DNA of 64,000 bases from contig CAIQQR010000079.1 in the NCBI GenBank assembly GCA_903874055.1, forward strand, positions 1 through 64,000, given 5' to 3'. A program made the position numbers and the translations under genes. The notes under the pieces are model-generated. The model was not told the origin of the DNA. It ran no database searches and was given only the letters and a program-made list of their open reading frames with translations. Position 1 is the first letter of the stretch; each line of letters begins with the position of its first letter. Positions 59,010 through 64,000 of this stretch are shown here, in pieces. The DNA comes from an uncultured Bacteroidota bacterium. Its GTDB lineage: Bacteria; Bacteroidota; Bacteroidia; Chitinophagales; Chitinophagaceae.

Positions 59010-59885
59010 TTAGTATAATTCGTCTAGTTTCATTTTTAAATATTTTAACACACTGCGGTAGGTACTTAAAACCGAAATGCCTACTCCAAGTACAATGAGC
59101 CCGCCAAATAACATTACACTGGTGCTAATACCTTGTAAAGTGCTGATTTGTGGAAATTGACTTGTTGCCCATTCGATCAATCCAAATAATAAAAATATGG
59201 CAATAAAGGCACTTATTAATCCATTTAACAATGCACGAATTAGCAATGGTTTTGAAATAAAACTTCGGGTAGCACCCACCATTTGCATGGTCTTAATTAA
59301 AAAGCGATTGCTAAACATTGCCAAACGAATTGTAGTATCAATACTTACGATAACTATTATACAAAGAATGATAGATAATACTAAAAAGATAAGTCCAATT
59401 TTTGTAGCTCTTTCATTTAGGTTTGTTACCAAACTTTTTGGGTAAGAAATATCAGCCACTTCGTTTTTAAAATTTTGCTCAATGGCTGTACTAATTTTGG
59501 TTAAGCTATCTACATTCACGTAGTTTGCTTTTGCAAAAAAATCAACACTTTCTGGCAATGGGTTTACTTCTAAAATTTTGCCCCAATCCTCATTATTTTC
59601 CTTATTCCAAATAGCTTTTGCCTTTTCCTTGTTCACATATTCAACATTTTTAGCGTAGGGTTGGCTTGAAATAAACTGTTGAATATTGCCAATGGTATTT
59701 TTATCGGCTGTTCTTAAATAAACACTAATTCGGATATCTTCTTTAAAATTATCGCCAATGGACTGTAAATTCAAGAATAACCAGCCCATAATGCCCATAA
59801 TAAATAAAACAATGGCTACCCCCACAATACTATAAATATAGTTGGGTTTACTGCGTTTTAGAGAGCCTGATCCATTAACTGCCAT
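59010..59885 (-). CDS. ftsX: FtsX-like cell division permease
   Basis: FtsX topology and ECD (YLRTADKNTIGNIQQFI). Confidence 0.88.
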   Translation of the reverse strand: MAVNGSGSLKRSKPNYIYSIVGVAIVLFIMGIMGWLFLNLQSIGDNFKEDIRISVYLRTADKNTIGNIQQFISSQPYAKNVEYVNKEKAKAIWNKENNEDWGKILEVNPLPESVDFFAKANYVNVDSLTKISTAIEQNFKNEVADISYPKSLVTNLNERATKIGLIFLVLSIILCIIVIVSIDTTIRLAMFSNRFLIKTMQMVGATRSFISKPLLIRALLNGLISAFIAIFLLFGLIEWATSQFPQISTLQGISTSVMLFGGLIVLGVGISVLSTYRSVLKYLKMKLDELY

Positions 59886-60048
59886 AGCATTAAAATTTTA
59901 TTTGTTCGCTTTGCAAATGTACGGTTTTGAACGCTAATGGCTTACATTTGCATAGGTCGAATTATGCCTAATTTATCCATAAAAAGGGGTAAAATGGGTA
60001 GGGCAACATGAAAACTTAATAATTATAGATTCTTTAAGCAGTATAATA

Positions 60049-62799
60049 ATGGAATATCAATTTAGTAGTATCGAAAAAAAGTGGCAGGAAGCCTGGAAAA
60101 CGAAGAAGGCGTATCAGGTGAGTAATGACAGTTCAAAGCCAAAATGTTATGTATTAGATATGTTTCCTTATCCAAGTGGAGCTGGTTTGCATGTGGGTCA
60201 TCCTTTGGGTTATATCGCGTCAGATATTTATAGTCGTTTTAAAAGATTAAAAGGGTTTAATGTTTTGCATCCAATGGGCTATGATGCATTTGGTTTACCT
60301 GCGGAACAATACGCTATTGAGCATGGGGTGCATCCTGCAAAAAGTACACATGGTAATATTGATAATTTTAGAAAGCAATTAGACAATATTGGCTTTAGTT
60401 ATGATTGGGATAGAGAAGTAAGGACGTGTAATGCAAATTATTACAAATGGACGCAGTGGATTTTCTTGCAATTGTTTAATAGTTACTACGATCGTGGTGC
60501 TAAAAAAGCAAAACCAATTGCTGACTTAATTGCTGTTTTTGAAAAAGAAGGAAATACAGATAAAGTTTGCCCTGGAGATGCTAAAATACAGTTTGATGCT
60601 GCTACTTGGAAAAATTATTCTGAAAAAGAACAGCAATCTATTTTAATGAACTATCGCTTGGCATTTTGTGGCTATGGCGAAGTGAATTGGTGTGAAGCAT
60701 TAGGCACTGTATTGGCAAATGATGAAGTGATCAATGGATTTAGTGAAAGAGGCGGTCATCCTGTAGAAAAGAAAAAATTAAGACAATGGTATTTGCGTAT
60801 TACAGAATATGCCGATCGATTATTGTCCGGGTTAGATACCATTCAATTTAGTGATGCCATGAAGGAAATGCAATCCAATTGGATTGGCAAAAGTTATGGC
60901 GCGGAAATTGATTTTGCCATAAGTGGTCATGACGCTAGTTTAAGAGTGTACACCACACGTCCAGATACCGTTTTTGGTGTGGATTTTATGGTAGTAGCAC
61001 CCGAGCATGCTTTGATTGAAAGTATTACTCCTGCTTCGCATAAAGCAGCAGTGGAAGAATATATTGCTTATGTAAAAAGTAGAAGCGAACGTGAGCGTAT
61101 GGCGGAGAAAAAAATTACGGGATGTTTTACGGGGGCGTATGTAGTGAATCCTTTTAATCAACAATTAATTCCAATTTGGATTTCTGAATATGTATTAGCA
61201 GGATATGGTACGGGTGCGATTATGGCTGTTCCATGTGGAGATGATCGTGACTTTAAATTTGCTCAACATTTTAATATTCCTATTACCAATATTATTGGTG
61301 ACGCATTTGATGGCAAGGAAGCAAATCCAACTAAGGAAGCTAAACTAACCAATAGTGATTTCTTAAATGGGGTGGTACAAAAAGAAGCCATCGCCATAGT
61401 GAATGAAAAAATAGAGGAGATGGGTATTGGTCAGCGCAAAGTAAATTACAGAATGCGTGACGCCGCATTTAGCAGACAAAGATATTGGGGAGAACCTTTC
61501 CCCATTAAATGGATTGATGGGGTTGCTTATCCATTATCAGAAAATGAATTGCCGTTATTGTTGCCTGATGTAGATAATTACGGACCAGGTCCAGAGGGCG
61601 AAGGACCACTAGCTAATATTGAATCTTGGAAAGCAGAAAATTACGAGACCAATACCATGCCTGGATATGCAGGAAGTAGCTGGTATTTTTTACGTTATAT
61701 GGATTCTAATAACGATACTGAATTTTGTAGTCGTAAAGCAAGTGATTATTGGGGGCAGGTAGATTTATACATTGGTGGAACCGAACATGCAGTGGGACAC
61801 TTATTGTATAGCCGTATGTGGACCAAAGCTTTATATGATTTAGGACATATTGGTTTTGATGAGCCTTTCAAAAAATTATTAAACCAAGGAATGATTCAAG
61901 GCAGTTCTCGTTTTGTATATCGCAAAAGAGGAACGCATACATTTGTTTCAGCTGGATTAGTTGGTGCATTTGAAGTAGATCAATTGCATGTAGATGTAAA
62001 TATAGTGGATGGAGTTGAATTAGACACTGCTGCTTTTAAAAAATGGAAGCCTGATTATGTCAATGCTGAATTTATTTTAGAGGATGGCAAATATATATGT
62101 GGAGTAGAAGTAGAAAAAATGTCTAAGTCAAAATTTAATACGGTGAATCCTGATGACTTAGTACAAAAATATGGTGCAGATACTTTTAGAATGTATGAAA
62201 TGTTCTTAGGACCCGTAGAGCAAAGTAAACCATGGGATACCAAGGGTATCGAAGGAGTACACCGTTTTATTAAAAAGTTCTGGAGATTATGTTTTGATGA
62301 AATGAAAGGAAAAGTTTGGGTAGATGAGGCTCCAACTGCCCAAGAATTAAAAATATTGCATAAGACAATTAAAAAAATTGAGGAGGATACAGAGCGGTAT
62401 AGTTTTAATACTGCCATTAGTACTTTCATGATTTGTATTAATGAATTGTTTGATGCAGGTTGTCATAAAAAAGCAATATTAGAACAAGTGCTTATTTTGA
62501 TTACCCCTTACGCACCACATTTTGCTGAAGAATTATGGAGTGCATTGGGTAATGAGGGTTTAATCATTGATGCTTCTTATCCTGTTTTTGATCCACAATA
62601 CGTTTTAGAAACAGCTAAAGAATATCCAGTTAGCATTAATGGTAAAGTAAGAACTAATATTTCCATAGCACTTGATGCTACTGAAGAGCAAGTGAAAGAA
62701 ATTGTATTATCAAACGCAGCCATTCAAAAATGGATAGAAGATAAGCCAATTAAGAAATTCATTTTTGTAAAAGGTAAAATGATTAACGTAGTAGTGTAA
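60049..62799 (+). CDS. leuS: Leucine--tRNA ligase
   Basis: LDMFPYPSGAGLHVGHPLGY, KMSKSKFNTVNPDD. Confidence 0.96.
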   Translation: MEYQFSSIEKKWQEAWKTKKAYQVSNDSSKPKCYVLDMFPYPSGAGLHVGHPLGYIASDIYSRFKRLKGFNVLHPMGYDAFGLPAEQYAIEHGVHPAKSTHGNIDNFRKQLDNIGFSYDWDREVRTCNANYYKWTQWIFLQLFNSYYDRGAKKAKPIADLIAVFEKEGNTDKVCPGDAKIQFDAATWKNYSEKEQQSILMNYRLAFCGYGEVNWCEALGTVLANDEVINGFSERGGHPVEKKKLRQWYLRITEYADRLLSGLDTIQFSDAMKEMQSNWIGKSYGAEIDFAISGHDASLRVYTTRPDTVFGVDFMVVAPEHALIESITPASHKAAVEEYIAYVKSRSERERMAEKKITGCFTGAYVVNPFNQQLIPIWISEYVLAGYGTGAIMAVPCGDDRDFKFAQHFNIPITNIIGDAFDGKEANPTKEAKLTNSDFLNGVVQKEAIAIVNEKIEEMGIGQRKVNYRMRDAAFSRQRYWGEPFPIKWIDGVAYPLSENELPLLLPDVDNYGPGPEGEGPLANIESWKAENYETNTMPGYAGSSWYFLRYMDSNNDTEFCSRKASDYWGQVDLYIGGTEHAVGHLLYSRMWTKALYDLGHIGFDEPFKKLLNQGMIQGSSRFVYRKRGTHTFVSAGLVGAFEVDQLHVDVNIVDGVELDTAAFKKWKPDYVNAEFILEDGKYICGVEVEKMSKSKFNTVNPDDLVQKYGADTFRMYEMFLGPVEQSKPWDTKGIEGVHRFIKKFWRLCFDEMKGKVWVDEAPTAQELKILHKTIKKIEEDTERYSFNTAISTFMICINELFDAGCHKKAILEQVLILITPYAPHFAEELWSALGNEGLIIDASYPVFDPQYVLETAKEYPVSINGKVRTNISIALDATEEQVKEIVLSNAAIQKWIEDKPIKKFIFVKGKMINVVV

Positions 62800-62841
62800 A
62801 CCATAATAAAATATTAAATTCAACTTTTTAAAATAAGCCAT

Positions 62842-64000
62842 ATGAAAATAAGAATCCTGTTTTTTTTAAGCTTTTGTTGTACAGCAATTGCTTCCATTGC
62901 TCAAATGCCACAAAGTAATTTACCTCGTTTTGTACGTTGGGTAGACAATAACCAAGTGGTTGTAAGTACTAAATTGAATAATGAAAAAACTGCAAAGGAT
63001 TATGTATACAATATTGCAACAAAGCAATATAGTCCTGCGCCTGCTGCTGCTCAAAGTACGGATAAGCAAGTAGTAGTAAAAAATGCAAATTTATTTTTAA
63101 AAGAAAATGGGGTGGAATCGCAATTAACTTTTGATGCAGCTGAGGAAAAAAATCCAACTTTGTCTCCTGATGGAAAATATGTTGGCTATACTAAAAACAA
63201 TAATTTATATACTTTAAACCTGGCGGATAAAAAAGAAATTGCCATCACTAATGAGGATACAAAAGGTATTTTAAATGGGTATGCGAGTTGGGTTTATTTT
63301 GAAGAAATTTTTGGACGTCCAACTCAGTATCGTGCTTTTTGGTGGAGTCCTGATAGCAAGTACATTTCATTTATGCGTTTTGATGAACGAAAAGTGCCTA
63401 TGTTCCCAATATACAATAGCGATGGGCAACATGGATATATCGAAGAAACAAGGTATCCTAAAGTAGGAGACGCTAATCCAACTGTAAAAATTGGATGGGC
63501 AGCGCCAACTGGCGGTACGATTACTTGGGCAGATTTTAATGAGCAAGAGGATCAATATTTTGGTTGGCCTATTTGGAACCCAAATACGAATAGCATGTGG
63601 TTGTCATGGATGGATCGTGGTCAAAATAATTTAAAGATCTACGAATTGGATATGGTAAATGGTTCAAAAAAAGAAGTGTACAAAGAATATCAAAAAACAT
63701 GGATTGACCTAGAAGATCGCGTGAGTGGTAGAATTAATTTTTTAGCTAACAATAAAGGGTACATTGCTCAATCTGATGCTTCTGGTTGGAATCAATTGTA
63801 TTTATATGACATGACTGGCAAGTTGTTGAATCCTATTACTAATGGGAAATATACAGTAACAGGTATTAAATTAATTGATGAAAAAAATAGCACTATTTAT
63901 TTTACAGCAAGAGGCATTGAAAACACAGCGAGAATTGATTTTTATAGTGTTGGTTTTGATGGAAAAAATTTAAAGCGTTTAAGTGTTGGCGAATACAACT
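62842..64000 (+). CDS. S9 family dipeptidyl peptidase IV-like protein, 3'-truncated by window edge
   Basis: My translation from ATG 62842: signal peptide then ...LNGYASWVYFEEIFGRPTQYRAFWWSPDSKYISFMRFDE..., DPP-IV N-terminal signature. Confidence 0.85.
   Translation, partial: MKIRILFFLSFCCTAIASIAQMPQSNLPRFVRWVDNNQVVVSTKLNNEKTAKDYVYNIATKQYSPAPAAAQSTDKQVVVKNANLFLKENGVESQLTFDAAEEKNPTLSPDGKYVGYTKNNNLYTLNLADKKEIAITNEDTKGILNGYASWVYFEEIFGRPTQYRAFWWSPDSKYISFMRFDERKVPMFPIYNSDGQHGYIEETRYPKVGDANPTVKIGWAAPTGGTITWADFNEQEDQYFGWPIWNPNTNSMWLSWMDRGQNNLKIYELDMVNGSKKEVYKEYQKTWIDLEDRVSGRINFLANNKGYIAQSDASGWNQLYLYDMTGKLLNPITNGKYTVTGIKLIDEKNSTIYFTARGIENTARIDFYSVGFDGKNLKRLSVGEYN

Overview
64 kb chromosomal window from an AT-rich Bacteroidetes genome, probably Chitinophagaceae-like (inferred from protein families and TAnnTTTG promoters). 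It is dense with housekeeping genes: the type IX secretion core gldKLMN, a partial atp operon (atpB-E-F-H-A), dnaB, dnaX, pheT, zapA, rny, rplS, gatA, purA, relA/spoT, uvrC, gpmI, rsmA, pdxA, greA, ruvC, ftsX, uppP, leuS, several ABC transporters, and a truncated DPP-IV-like peptidase at the right edge. I saw no prophage, IS element, CRISPR array, rRNA or tRNA. The strongest unusual signal is dnaX. It is split into a 379-aa ATPase ORF and a 208-aa C-terminal ORF. These meet at an A9 run immediately followed by a TAG stop, and a -1 shift (or one extra A in the mRNA) joins them in one open frame. Other leads: tandem operator-like repeats (DnaA-box-like) flanking a dnaB promoter box; a terminator hairpin at the predicted start of the greA leader; a rod-like RNA candidate (6S-like) between zapA and rny; TAnnTTTG boxes 4 nt from start codons (leaderless candidates); a palindromic divergent promoter pair at uvrC; a hairpin between atpE and atpF; and a 3x27-bp in-frame minisatellite in a lytic transglycosylase. 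All calls are by eye; no searches or folding programs were run.
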